Below are positions 26,039-34,483 of a stretch of DNA of 64,000 bases, piece after piece. The notes under the pieces were generated by a model, which worked only from the letters and a program-made list of their open reading frames with translations, was not told the DNA's origin and did no database searches. How positions within the stretch are numbered: position 1 is the stretch's first letter; every line of letters begins with the position of its first letter. Source of the stretch: Acetivibrio sp964564015 (GTDB lineage: Bacteria > Bacillota > Clostridia > Acetivibrionales > Acetivibrionaceae); the NCBI GenBank assembly GCA_964564015.1, contig CAZLZR010000018.1:1-64000 (forward strand). The letters run 5' to 3'. The translations under genes and the position numbers were made by a program.

Positions 26039-28336
26039 ATGAACAACGCAAAAAGAATTTTTGCAGTATTAGCTATCTTTGTTTTTCTTTTCTCATTTGT
26101 TTTCACTTTTATCTTATCTACTCCAAGTGCTGCTTCAATCCCAACCCCATGGCTTCATGTCGACGGTAAATATATAAAAGACCCCGGAGGTAACACAGTA
26201 GTACTAAGGGGTGTATCCCTTATTGACATCGGTGCTATCGAACACCAAGGGGCTTTCAGAGGCAGAAAAACTGCTGTCGACCTCATTAACATGGCTACTG
26301 ACGAATCCGATGGCTGGTATTCCAGAGTAGTCAGACTTCCTGTTTATCCTGGTGCTATAGACGGAGAAGCCGGATGGACTAACTGTTGGTATAATGGCAA
26401 ATTAAACAACTCATATTTTGACGATCATCTCGAAGCTGCAGTTCAGGCATGTATTTCAAAAGGCGTGTATTGTATAATTGACTGGCACTACATCGATACC
26501 TATTCCGACAAAGACACACAGACGAGAGATTTCTGGACCTTTATAGCAAACAAGTATAAAGATACTCCAAATGTTATCTTCGAATTATTTAACGAACCCA
26601 CATACCCTGATGATTGGGATACATGGAGAACTACTGCTCAGGGTTGGGTTGACATGATACGCACAATAGCACCAAACAATCTTATTATCGTAGGTGGTCC
26701 AAGGTGGTCACAAAATCTTGGTCAAGCTGCTTCAAAACCTATAACAGGTGGCAACATTGTTTACAGTGCGCACTATTATCCTACCCATGGAGGAGCCGGA
26801 GCATGGGATCCAAACTTCGGTAATGCAGCAAATTCAGTTCCTTTCTTAAATACCGAATGGGGCTTCCAACATGATGGTGATTCCATCACTTCCGGCACTG
26901 TAAGTAGTTACGGAAATGCCTATAAGAATTATTTGGACACTAAGGGTATAAGCTGGACTGCATGGACCTTTGACAACGATTATAAACCTATTATGTTCTC
27001 GACCCGTGTTCCAACATGGGATCTCGCAGGTTCGCCAAACAATAGCAGCGGAGATTCAACATATAATGATCATATGGGACAGTTTGTAAAAGACTGGCTG
27101 TATGAAAAAAGGAACAGCAATATTCCATCCGGAAGCTCTGCAACTGCTACCGTAACCGCAACTGCTGCTCCAACTCCAACAAAAACAGTAGCGATAACTG
27201 CAACACCTGTTCCTACAATTGTTGCATCACCTACATCACAATCATCCAATGGAAGTTTGAAAATTCAAATGTACAATGGAGATTTATCACCTTCAACAAA
27301 CGGCTTGACTCCAAAGTTTAAACTGATAAATAACAGTTCATCCGCAATCAATCTGTCAAATGTTAAAATAAGGTACTACTATACCACAGAAGGCTCTACT
27401 GCACAATCCTATAATAATGATTATGCAATGGTTGGAAATTCAAACGTAAACGGAACTTTCACCACCATGAGTTCTCCAGTGTCTGGTGCAGACTGCTATT
27501 TGGAAATCGCATTTTCATCAGGTGCCGGTACACTGGCAGCCGGTTCAAATACTGAAATACATGCAAGAATCAACAAGAATGATTGGTCTAGCTATACCCA
27601 AACAGGAGACTATTCCTTTAACCCAACAGCCACATCCTTTGCTGATACAAATAAAGTGACGGTTTATCTGTCAGGAACTTTACAATGGGGTACTGAACCC
27701 TCGGGCAGCGGAACTGTTGTTACTCCTACTCCTGCTAAAACTGCTACTCCTACACCAACTAAAACCGCTACTCCTACACCGATTGTTACCCCTACTCCAA
27801 CTAAAGCAGCTACTCCCACACCAATTGTTACCCCTACTCCAACTAAAGCAGCTACTCCCACACCTACTTCAGGGTCATCCAGCGGAAGCTTGAGTGTACA
27901 GATGTTCAATGGCAACACAACATCTTCAACAAACGGTTTAACTCCTAAGTTCAAAATAACAAATACAGGTTCGTCATCAATTGATCTTTCAAAAGTAAAA
28001 ATAAGATATTACTATACTGTTGACGGTTCAGTTTCACAAGCATTTAATGTTGATTATGCTATGGTTGGGAGCTCTAACTTAAATGGATCTTTCATAAGTA
28101 TGAGTTCTCCAACTTCAACTGCAGACAATTACCTTGAAATCAGCTTTACATCAGGGGCAGGGAATCTTGCTGCTGGCGCCAGCACTGAAATACATACAAG
28201 AATAAATAAAAGCGACTGGTCTAACTATAATCAATCTAATGATTATTCCTTCAATTCTTCAGCAACTAATTTTGCTGACTGGTCTAAAATAACAGTGTAT
28301 ATATCCGGTACCAAAGTAAGCGGTTCTGAGCCGTAA
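26039..28336 (+). CDS. secreted GH5 endoglucanase with two CBM3 domains, no dockerin (765 aa)
   Basis: Start set at the ATG at 26039, 7 bases behind GAAGGGAGAG; a TTG at 26021 in frame lies before that site. Parts in order: signal peptide (1-31), GH5 cellulase domain (about 35-360) with acid/base Glu186 in FELFNEPTYP and nucleophile Glu273 in FLNTEWGF, a Thr/Pro linker (about 365-404), CBM3 (405-555), a second PT-rich linker with repeated 42-base units (about 560-612) and a second CBM3 (613-765). Both CBM3 modules keep the aromatic residues and the VYxSGT...GxEP ending. Without dockerin or SLH domain it is a free cellulose-bound enzyme. It is preceded by a GEMM riboswitch and ends at a strong terminator: a single-gene, second-messenger-controlled unit. 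Confidence 0.95.
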   Translation: MNNAKRIFAVLAIFVFLFSFVFTFILSTPSAASIPTPWLHVDGKYIKDPGGNTVVLRGVSLIDIGAIEHQGAFRGRKTAVDLINMATDESDGWYSRVVRLPVYPGAIDGEAGWTNCWYNGKLNNSYFDDHLEAAVQACISKGVYCIIDWHYIDTYSDKDTQTRDFWTFIANKYKDTPNVIFELFNEPTYPDDWDTWRTTAQGWVDMIRTIAPNNLIIVGGPRWSQNLGQAASKPITGGNIVYSAHYYPTHGGAGAWDPNFGNAANSVPFLNTEWGFQHDGDSITSGTVSSYGNAYKNYLDTKGISWTAWTFDNDYKPIMFSTRVPTWDLAGSPNNSSGDSTYNDHMGQFVKDWLYEKRNSNIPSGSSATATVTATAAPTPTKTVAITATPVPTIVASPTSQSSNGSLKIQMYNGDLSPSTNGLTPKFKLINNSSSAINLSNVKIRYYYTTEGSTAQSYNNDYAMVGNSNVNGTFTTMSSPVSGADCYLEIAFSSGAGTLAAGSNTEIHARINKNDWSSYTQTGDYSFNPTATSFADTNKVTVYLSGTLQWGTEPSGSGTVVTPTPAKTATPTPTKTATPTPIVTPTPTKAATPTPIVTPTPTKAATPTPTSGSSSGSLSVQMFNGNTTSSTNGLTPKFKITNTGSSSIDLSKVKIRYYYTVDGSVSQAFNVDYAMVGSSNLNGSFISMSSPTSTADNYLEISFTSGAGNLAAGASTEIHTRINKSDWSNYNQSNDYSFNSSATNFADWSKITVYISGTKVSGSEP
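27721..27870 (+). repeat. tandem repeats coding the PT linker
   Basis: A 42-base unit (ACCCCTACTCCAACTAAAGC...) is present about two and a half times with almost no changes, encoding IVTPTPTKAATPTP. Such arrays change length by slippage or recombination. Confidence 0.8.
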
Positions 28337-28358
28337 AGTCAATTACAATTCTATAAAC

Positions 28359-28410
28359 AGGGAGCTGCTGCAAAACTACATTTAATGTAGGGAGCAGAGC
28401 TCCCTTTTTT
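28359..28410 (+). terminator. rho-independent terminator of the GH5 gene
   Basis: AGGGAGCTGCT and AGCAGAGCTCCCT form the stem, with an inner CTACATTTAATGTAG hairpin, followed by six T. Confidence 0.85.
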
Positions 28411-28464
28411 AATGCCTGAGAAAGTACATTTCTTTCCGGCATCAAAAAAGTCTACCAAAGGTTT

Positions 28465-28860
28465 TCAGGACTTTTGGCCTGTATTCTCAAAATTTTTTCC
28501 CGCCACCTTTTGTTTGTCCTTTCTAACTATTTCACAAATACCGAGTATCAAAAGAAAAACCCCAAAATTTTTTTTTAATACAGAGCCAGGCAGGCTGATT
28601 GCAAGATGAGATCCAATATATGCACCTAACAGTCCGAAAATTATTATTGGAATTGCCGCTTTAAAATCAATTTGCTTATTCTTTATATGTACTATCAGTG
28701 CAATAACAGCTGTAGGAATAAAAAATATCAGATTAACACTCTGGGCAACATGTTGATCAGGATTTGCAAATATAACCAGTGCCGGAATTAAAATCGTCCC
28801 TCCGCCTATTCCCATTCCACTAATTATTCCTGAAACAAGTCCAATAAGAAAAAGTATCAT
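28465..28860 (-). CDS. half-size TauE/SafE membrane protein (131 aa)
   Basis: Four membrane helices, starting with LIGLVSGIISGMGIGGGTILIP, the glycine-rich signature of the TauE/SafE (DUF81) anion exporter family. Usual family members have about 250 residues made of two such halves; this one equals a single half. The next gene on the same strand encodes the other half. Start supported by GGAGG. The pair probably assembles as a heterodimer; substrates of the family are sulfite, sulfoacetate and related anions, and the real one here is unknown. Confidence 0.8.
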   Translation of the reverse strand: MILFLIGLVSGIISGMGIGGGTILIPALVIFANPDQHVAQSVNLIFFIPTAVIALIVHIKNKQIDFKAAIPIIIFGLLGAYIGSHLAISLPGSVLKKNFGVFLLILGICEIVRKDKQKVAGKNFENTGQKS

Positions 28861-28989
28861 AACTCCTCCGCTCTACGCGTTTCAATAAATTCTTTGTTCC
28901 ATCTTACAGTTCACATGTTTTAATTAAACACAGCTCACATAATCTATTTTTTGAAACATATATTTTAAAGTCTTCTCGAAATACATTTA

Positions 28990-29340
28990 TTACAATATCA
29001 TTCTTACAGCAGCAGCAATCATAAATACGGCGAATATTTTCCTTAATATGCGTGAAGGACATATATTAAGAAGCTTAGCACCTATATAACCGCCAATAAC
29101 CCCACCAATAATCACTTTAACCGTCAGTTCCCAATTGATAAAATTGTTAGTTATGTAGAGAGCCGCACTTACAACGGTCAATGGCAAAATGATTGAAATT
29201 GCAGTGGCATGAGCTTTATGCTCTTCTTCTTTTAAAAGCAATATCATGGCAGGAACAGCTATTGTTCCGCCTCCCGAGCCAAAAAGTCCGTTTGCCAGAC
29301 CTGTTGCCAACCCTATAAGTATAAACTTTATATATTTCAT
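28990..29340 (-). CDS. half-size TauE/SafE membrane protein (116 aa)
   Basis: Four helices with the signature GLATGLANGLFGSGGGTIAVPAMILLL, matching one half of a TauE/SafE transporter. It lies 129 bases upstream of the 131-residue half. CTGGAGGGC ribosome binding site 6 bases before the ATG. The stop codon and start codon are both normal, so this is not a frameshifted single gene: the two proteins show the same repeat unit, not an N- and C-terminal continuation of one reading frame. Confidence 0.8.
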   Translation of the reverse strand: MKYIKFILIGLATGLANGLFGSGGGTIAVPAMILLLKEEEHKAHATAISIILPLTVVSAALYITNNFINWELTVKVIIGGVIGGYIGAKLLNICPSRILRKIFAVFMIAAAVRMIL

Positions 29341-29753
29341 TAAAAGCCCTCCAGATACACTTCAAGTACTTGCTCTATTAATACTGTAATCACCAACAAC
29401 CACCTTTCTTATTGTTATTAAATTTATCAATTATATTCATCAAAATTATCAGTGATTTTTTTACCCTATGATATTAAACATGTAAATACGAATTTCTTAA
29501 GCGGATGAATTTCTATATAAATCACGAAAAAGATTATACATTGGAAAATTTGATTTTCGTGATATTGTATTAACGAAATTGAAGCGCGATGTAAAATCTT
29601 TATCGCGTTCAATATAATCATGATTGCCAAGACCAATCTCATACATTTCTGCATAATCATTCTATGAGTATTGGTTGCACATTTTGAGCTTAATTTGTTA
29701 TAATTTATATTAAATATGGCAAAGAATTTATTAGCTTTAGGAGAAAAAGTTTT
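29341..29753. other. intergenic region between divergent TauE/SafE and clpS genes
   Basis: Contains an imperfect hairpin TTGAAGCGCGAT/ATCGCGTTCAA (about 29579-29613) and the clpS promoter. No gene with a ribosome binding site was seen. Confidence 0.5.
29675..29704 (+). promoter_or_regulatory. sigma-A promoter of clpS-clpA-aat
   Basis: TTGCAC, an 18-base spacer and TATAAT, 50 bases before the clpS start codon. Confidence 0.75.
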
Positions 29754-30053
29754 ATGTCCGAAAAGATTATTTACAAGGAAGATACAATAGTAGAGTTTAA
29801 GAAACCAAAGATGTATAAAGTAATACTTTTAAACGATGATTATACCACAATGGATTTCGTTGTAGAGGTTTTAGTTGCAGTATTTCGTAAAAGTCCCACT
29901 GAGGCTACTCAGATAATGCTTGATGTTCATCAGAAGGGCAAAGGCATTGTGGGCGCATATACTTATGATATTGCCTGCACAAAGATTGCACAGGTGGAAG
30001 AAATGTCCGTAAAAAGAGATTTCCCCTTGGTAGCAGTTATGGAACCGGAATAA
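29754..30053 (+). CDS. clpS: ClpS adaptor (99 aa)
   Basis: N-recognin that binds proteins with N-terminal Leu, Phe, Tyr or Trp and hands them to ClpA-ClpP. The core shows KVILLNDDYTTMDFVVEVL (the pocket Asn-Asp and Thr-Met-x-Phe-Val residues) and MLDVHQKGKGIVGAYTYDIA with the pocket His. The short N-terminal extension needed for ClpA delivery is present (about 20 residues). AGGAG ribosome binding site. First gene of the clpS-clpA-aat operon (52 bases to clpA). Confidence 0.95.
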   Translation: MSEKIIYKEDTIVEFKKPKMYKVILLNDDYTTMDFVVEVLVAVFRKSPTEATQIMLDVHQKGKGIVGAYTYDIACTKIAQVEEMSVKRDFPLVAVMEPE

Positions 30054-30105
30054 ACAGGAACTCAATTTTTAGTCATACCTAATACTTAGAATTGGTGGGG
30101 TTTAT

Positions 30106-32379
30106 ATGAAATTGGATGATATAACAAACAGAGTTTTAATGGCCGCATACAATGAGGCAAAATATAAGAGCCATGAATACTTTACACCTGAACACATTCT
30201 TTATGCCTCACTCTTTTTCGACGAAGGCGCAGCCATTGTAGAGAGCTGCGGCGCTGATGTCGATACCATCAAGAATGAACTGGCCAAGTTCTTTGATGAA
30301 AATATACCTGTGGTTGAAGATGCAGATCCAATAGAATCGGTGGGTGTAAACAGTATTATGCAGTCTACTGCATATCATTGCATGTCCTCAGGTAAAGAAG
30401 TAATAAGACTTGGTGACATTATTGTTGCCCTTTTCAACGAAAAGGAATCCTTTGCAAGCTATATACTTCAGAAAAACGGAGTAAAGAGAATAGATGTCCT
30501 GAAGTTTATCTCCCATGGAGTTTCACTGGTGCCTAAACAAAATGATCATTATCTTGAAAAAGCAGAAACCCATGTGCACGAATACGAAGAAACATCGGAA
30601 TCAACCTCGGAACAAAGTGAGTTCTTGAGAAACTTTACAGTTGATCTTGTAGAAAAGGCTCAAAAAGGTAAAATCGACCCCCTTATAGGAAGGGAAGACA
30701 TTCTTGAACGAACTATTCAGGTTCTTTCAAGAAGATTGAAAAACAACCCTATACATGTTGGTGACCCAGGTGTTGGAAAAACAGCTATAACAGAAGGGCT
30801 TGCCAGACTTATTGTTGAAAACAAGGTACCAAATTCCTTAAAAGGTAGCAAGATTTACTATCTGGACATGGGCAGCATGTTGGCCGGAACCAAGTATCGC
30901 GGTGACTTTGAGGAACGTATGAAAAAGGTGCTTAATGAAATTCAAAGCCAGGAAAAAGCCATTGTATATATAGATGAAATTCATACTATTGTTGGGGCCG
31001 GTTCTGTATCAGACGGTGCAATGGATGCCTCGAATATAATCAAGCCGTTTCTGACGCAGGGTACTTTGCGTTTTATCGGTTCAACCACTTACGAGGAGTA
31101 TAAAAAGTACTTCGAAAAAGACAGGGCACTTTCAAGAAGGTTCCAAAAAATAGATGTCCCTGAACCTGATATTGAAGACACTTATAAAATACTTACAGGT
31201 CTTAAGGACAGGTATGAGGATTATCACAAGGTCAGATATACTGACGAATCCTTAAGACTTGCGGCAGAACTTTCTGCTAAATATATTCAGGACAGACATC
31301 TGCCTGACAAAGCTATAGATGTCATTGACGAAACAGGCGCCTATGTCAGGCTTCACTGTAAAAATGATAAAAAAATCATTAAAATTACGGAAAAAGACAT
31401 TGAACTTACAGTGTCATCTATAGCAAAAATACCTCAAAAATCAGTTTCAAGCAGTGAGATTGCTCAACTTAAAGATTTGGATAAAAAGCTTAAAAAGGAA
31501 ATATTCGGCCAGGACAAAGCTATAGACACTGTTGCCGGTGCTATCAAAAGATCCCGCGCCGGGTTTAATGAGCCTGAAAAACCTGTGGCTTCACTCTTTT
31601 TTGTTGGGCCTACAGGAGTAGGTAAAACCGAATTGTGCAAACAACTATCTTCAGTTCTTGGAATTCCTCTTATCAGATTTGATATGAGCGAGTATCAGGA
31701 AAAGCACACAGTTGCAAGGCTAATAGGAGCTCCTCCCGGATATGTCGGATATGAAGAAGGCGGCCTCCTGACAGATGCAATCAGGAAAACTCCTTATTGC
31801 GTTCTTTTGCTTGATGAAATTGAAAAGGCACACCCTGATATATATAATATCCTTCTTCAGATTATGGATTATGCCACCCTTACAGACAACAACGGGAAAA
31901 AGGCTGATTTCAGAAATGTAATATTGATAATGACTTCAAATGCCGGTGCACGGGAAGTTGGAAAAGCAATGATAGGCTTTGACAACAGAAGCGTTGAAAG
32001 AAGTGCCATACTTAAAGAAGTCGAGAAAATATTCTCCCCTGAGTTTAGAAACAGGCTTGATGAAATTGCTGTTTTCAATCATATAAATGAAGATATGGCA
32101 CTGCTTATAGCCAAAAAAGCCATGAAAGTATTTGAGGAAAAACTCAAAGCAAAAAATATTAAACTGAAGATAACAGACAAATTTTATAAATGGCTTGCCA
32201 ACAAAGGTATGTCATCAAATTACGGTGCCCGTGAGATCTTGAGAGTTGTACAGGAAAAAATCAAGACCTACTTTGTTGATGAGGTGTTGTTTGGTCAACT
32301 TTCAACTGGTGGAACGGCTGTAATTGACCTGGCTGATGATGAAGTAAAAATATACCGAAAGACCGAGGAGACAGACTAA
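30106..32379 (+). CDS. clpA: ClpA, ATP-dependent Clp protease ATPase subunit (757 aa)
   Basis: Hsp100/AAA+ unfoldase with an N-domain (about 1-145), AAA-1 with Walker A GDPGVGKT (219-226), and AAA-2 with Walker A GPTGVGKT (501-508). No coiled-coil M-domain lies between them, which separates ClpA from ClpB and ClpC. The IGF tripeptide (623-625) is the ClpP-docking loop. Length matches Escherichia coli ClpA (758). Its stop codon overlaps the aat start (TAATG). The first Walker A is preceded by HVG where LVG is more usual, a minor change. It works with ClpS and a ClpP encoded elsewhere. Confidence 0.95.
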   Translation: MKLDDITNRVLMAAYNEAKYKSHEYFTPEHILYASLFFDEGAAIVESCGADVDTIKNELAKFFDENIPVVEDADPIESVGVNSIMQSTAYHCMSSGKEVIRLGDIIVALFNEKESFASYILQKNGVKRIDVLKFISHGVSLVPKQNDHYLEKAETHVHEYEETSESTSEQSEFLRNFTVDLVEKAQKGKIDPLIGREDILERTIQVLSRRLKNNPIHVGDPGVGKTAITEGLARLIVENKVPNSLKGSKIYYLDMGSMLAGTKYRGDFEERMKKVLNEIQSQEKAIVYIDEIHTIVGAGSVSDGAMDASNIIKPFLTQGTLRFIGSTTYEEYKKYFEKDRALSRRFQKIDVPEPDIEDTYKILTGLKDRYEDYHKVRYTDESLRLAAELSAKYIQDRHLPDKAIDVIDETGAYVRLHCKNDKKIIKITEKDIELTVSSIAKIPQKSVSSSEIAQLKDLDKKLKKEIFGQDKAIDTVAGAIKRSRAGFNEPEKPVASLFFVGPTGVGKTELCKQLSSVLGIPLIRFDMSEYQEKHTVARLIGAPPGYVGYEEGGLLTDAIRKTPYCVLLLDEIEKAHPDIYNILLQIMDYATLTDNNGKKADFRNVILIMTSNAGAREVGKAMIGFDNRSVERSAILKEVEKIFSPEFRNRLDEIAVFNHINEDMALLIAKKAMKVFEEKLKAKNIKLKITDKFYKWLANKGMSSNYGAREILRVVQEKIKTYFVDEVLFGQLSTGGTAVIDLADDEVKIYRKTEETD

Positions 32380-33062
32380 TGCCAGTATATAGACTTACCA
32401 GAGATTTGCTGTTTCCCCATCCCTCGCTTTCAGATGAGGATGGACTGCTGGCTGTAGGAGGAGACCTCTGTGTTGAGCGTCTTCTTCTTGCTTATGGGAG
32501 TGGAATTTTTCCTTGGTACGAGGAAGGGCAACCGATACTGTGGTGGTCACCCGATCCAAGGTTCATACTTTATCCGGAAAACTTAAAAGTATCAAAATCA
32601 ATGGAAAAGTTTCTTAGGAAAAAAACATATAGGGTAACCTATGATACATGCTTTCGTAATGTAATAACCATGTGTGGCAAGCTCAGAAGCGGAAACACCT
32701 GGATAACCGATGGTATGATTGAAAGCTATTGTGAATTGCACAAGCTTGGATTTGCCCATTCCGTTGAAACCTGGTTTGGTAATGATCTGGTCGGAGGCCT
32801 CTATGGCGTATCATTGGGAAAATGCTTTTTCGGAGAGTCAATGTTTTCAACGATGGACAATGCGTCAAAAACAGCTCTTATAACCCTGACAAGAGAACTT
32901 TGCCAGATCGGGTTTCACTTTATAGACTGCCAGGTGTACAGCAAGCATCTTGAATCCCTTGGCGCCGTTAATGTCCCTCGTGATATTTTTTTACACGAGC
33001 TTGAAATTGGTCTTGACCATGATACCGTCAGAGGTACATGGCACAGATATGCAGATAGCTGA
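32379..33062 (+). CDS. aat: leucyl/phenylalanyl-tRNA-protein transferase (227 aa)
   Basis: Adds Leu or Phe from aminoacyl-tRNA to N-terminal Arg or Lys of proteins, creating ClpS-recognised N-degrons. Typical motifs are present: FPxPxLSDEDGLLAVGGDL near the N-terminus, GIFPWYEEGQPILWWSPDPR and the C-terminal GVSLGKCFFGESMFS and FIDCQVYSKHLESLGA. The start codon overlaps the clpA stop by one base, so translation is coupled. Together with clpS and clpA it gives a complete bacterial N-degron pathway in one operon. Confidence 0.95.
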   Translation: MPVYRLTRDLLFPHPSLSDEDGLLAVGGDLCVERLLLAYGSGIFPWYEEGQPILWWSPDPRFILYPENLKVSKSMEKFLRKKTYRVTYDTCFRNVITMCGKLRSGNTWITDGMIESYCELHKLGFAHSVETWFGNDLVGGLYGVSLGKCFFGESMFSTMDNASKTALITLTRELCQIGFHFIDCQVYSKHLESLGAVNVPRDIFLHELEIGLDHDTVRGTWHRYADS

Positions 33063-33077
33063 AATAATAGTTCTTAG

Positions 33078-33176
33078 GGATAACGAAAAAATAACTTCCT
33101 ATTCTCATATTTTGAGAACATTATTAAATCAAGTTTTTTCGTTATCCAGAGTAGGAACTTATATTTTAGTCATACC
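33078..33176 (+). repeat. interspersed palindromic repeat, copy 2
   Basis: GGATAACGAAAAAA ... TTTTTTCGTTATCC with the tail AGAGTAGGAACTTATATTTTAGTCATACC. It begins 16 bases after the aat stop and may act as its transcription end. Reading through it produces a false N-terminal extension of the next gene. Confidence 0.85.
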
Positions 33177-33261
33177 TTATTTAACATTGCCAAAATGTTT
33201 TCATAATACACGAATTGGATGTTTTTCTTTATCCCTAAAGTATCAAACAGGATGGTGTAAA

Positions 33262-34365
33262 ATGGATCTAAAAAAGAACATAAAAAAATTGTATCTTATA
33301 CTTCTTTTTCCGGCAGGCATTCTACTTAGTTACCTTTCAACTCTTTTCCCTGAGATAGTTGAAAAGTTCTATTCTTCCGGAATTTACAAATTTATTGTCG
33401 CACCAATAAACCTTATTTCAGGATTTTTACCCTTTTCTCTGGGGGAATTCCTCTTAGTCGGCTTCATTGTGCTAATTATAACACAGCTCATACGCCTTAT
33501 AATCAATTTATTTAAGACACCTGCCAAATTAAAGAAGCTTCTGCTTGGATCACTCATTAATATTATAGTCTTTATAAGTGTGATGTATTTTTCCTTTGTC
33601 GTTCTCTGGGGCTTAAACTATCAAAGGCTTCCTTTTTCTCAGATAGCAGCTTTAGATGTTCAAAAGGCATCAGTTGAAGATCTTGCCGCTGTATGTAACA
33701 ACCTTGTCATACAAGCCAATGAACTCAGAAAATACGTAAGAGAAGACGAAAATGGCGTTATGATACTTTCAGCCGGCAAACAAGACGCATTAAAACGCGC
33801 ACATAAAGGCTATGAAAGTGCTGCGAAAATATATCCTGAATTCGAAGGCTTTTACTCCAGACCAAAAGGTGTTGTCCTGTCCGAGGTCATGTCGTATTTG
33901 GGAATTGAGGGTATATATTCGCCCTTCACCGGAGAAGCAAATGTAAATGCGTCAATTACCGATGCTCCGTTTCCTTTTACAGCCTGTCATGAAATGGCTC
34001 ACCAAAGAGGTTTTGCAAGAGAGGATGAAGCAAATTATATAGCCTATATTGCTTGCAAATTTCATCCTGATAAGGACTTCCAATATTCAGGAATGTTATA
34101 CGCATTAATTTACGCATCAAATGCCCTATACCAGAATGCTCCCGACAAGTATTCGCAAATCAGAGCCAACTACTCTGAAGGTATAAGCAGAGACCTGAAT
34201 GCTATAAACCAATACTGGAAGAAGTACGAAACACCTGTCGAGGAATTCTCTTCTTCAATAAACAATACCTATCTAAAGGCAAACAGACAGGAAGACGGTA
34301 TCAAAAGCTATGGAAGAATGGTTGATTTATTGATTGCAGAGTACAAAAAACCGACTAACCAATAG
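33262..34365 (+). CDS. DUF3810-type membrane protein with HExxH motif (367 aa)
   Basis: Start at the ATG at 33262 (MDLKKNIKKLYLILLFP); an open frame reaching 32950 only reads through aat and the repeat. Three membrane helices (about 10-30, 55-85, 105-125) precede a large outer domain with HEMAHQRGF followed by REDEANY, an HExxH zinc site with a downstream Glu (gluzincin-like), as in DUF3810 proteins. The upstream ribosome binding site is weak (AGGATGG). Peptidase activity is predicted from the motif only. Monocistronic, ending at a terminator that overlaps the stop codon. Confidence 0.8.
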   Translation: MDLKKNIKKLYLILLFPAGILLSYLSTLFPEIVEKFYSSGIYKFIVAPINLISGFLPFSLGEFLLVGFIVLIITQLIRLIINLFKTPAKLKKLLLGSLINIIVFISVMYFSFVVLWGLNYQRLPFSQIAALDVQKASVEDLAAVCNNLVIQANELRKYVREDENGVMILSAGKQDALKRAHKGYESAAKIYPEFEGFYSRPKGVVLSEVMSYLGIEGIYSPFTGEANVNASITDAPFPFTACHEMAHQRGFAREDEANYIAYIACKFHPDKDFQYSGMLYALIYASNALYQNAPDKYSQIRANYSEGISRDLNAINQYWKKYETPVEEFSSSINNTYLKANRQEDGIKSYGRMVDLLIAEYKKPTNQ

Positions 34366-34379
34366 TGGTCAGTCGGTTT
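34348..34379 (+). terminator. terminator overlapping the DUF3810 gene end
   Basis: AAACCGACT and AGTCGGTTT form the stem, with the TAG stop codon in the loop region; TTTCTATTTC follows. Confidence 0.75.
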
Positions 34380-34483
34380 CTATTTCGTCTCTTCGTGTGA
34401 AATAAAAGAGGCAAATATATGCGTACTAAAATTTGCAAAGATTCTTTATAAGTTAAAAAGATTCTTATTCTGCAACATACCAA

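Noticed and set aside
27664..27954. Minus-strand Gly/Val repeat frame opposite the GH5 linker
   Set aside because: Reverse complement of the PT linker repeat; no start signal.
28465..29340. A single TauE/SafE gene broken by a frameshift
   Set aside because: Both frames carry the N-terminal signature of the half-repeat and their own ribosome binding sites, with 129 bases of non-coding DNA between them.
32950..33261. N-terminal extension of the DUF3810 gene (LNQVFSLSRVGTY...)
   Set aside because: It translates the end of aat in another frame and the palindromic repeat. The same peptide appears at the 61467 repeat, so it is repeat DNA and not protein.
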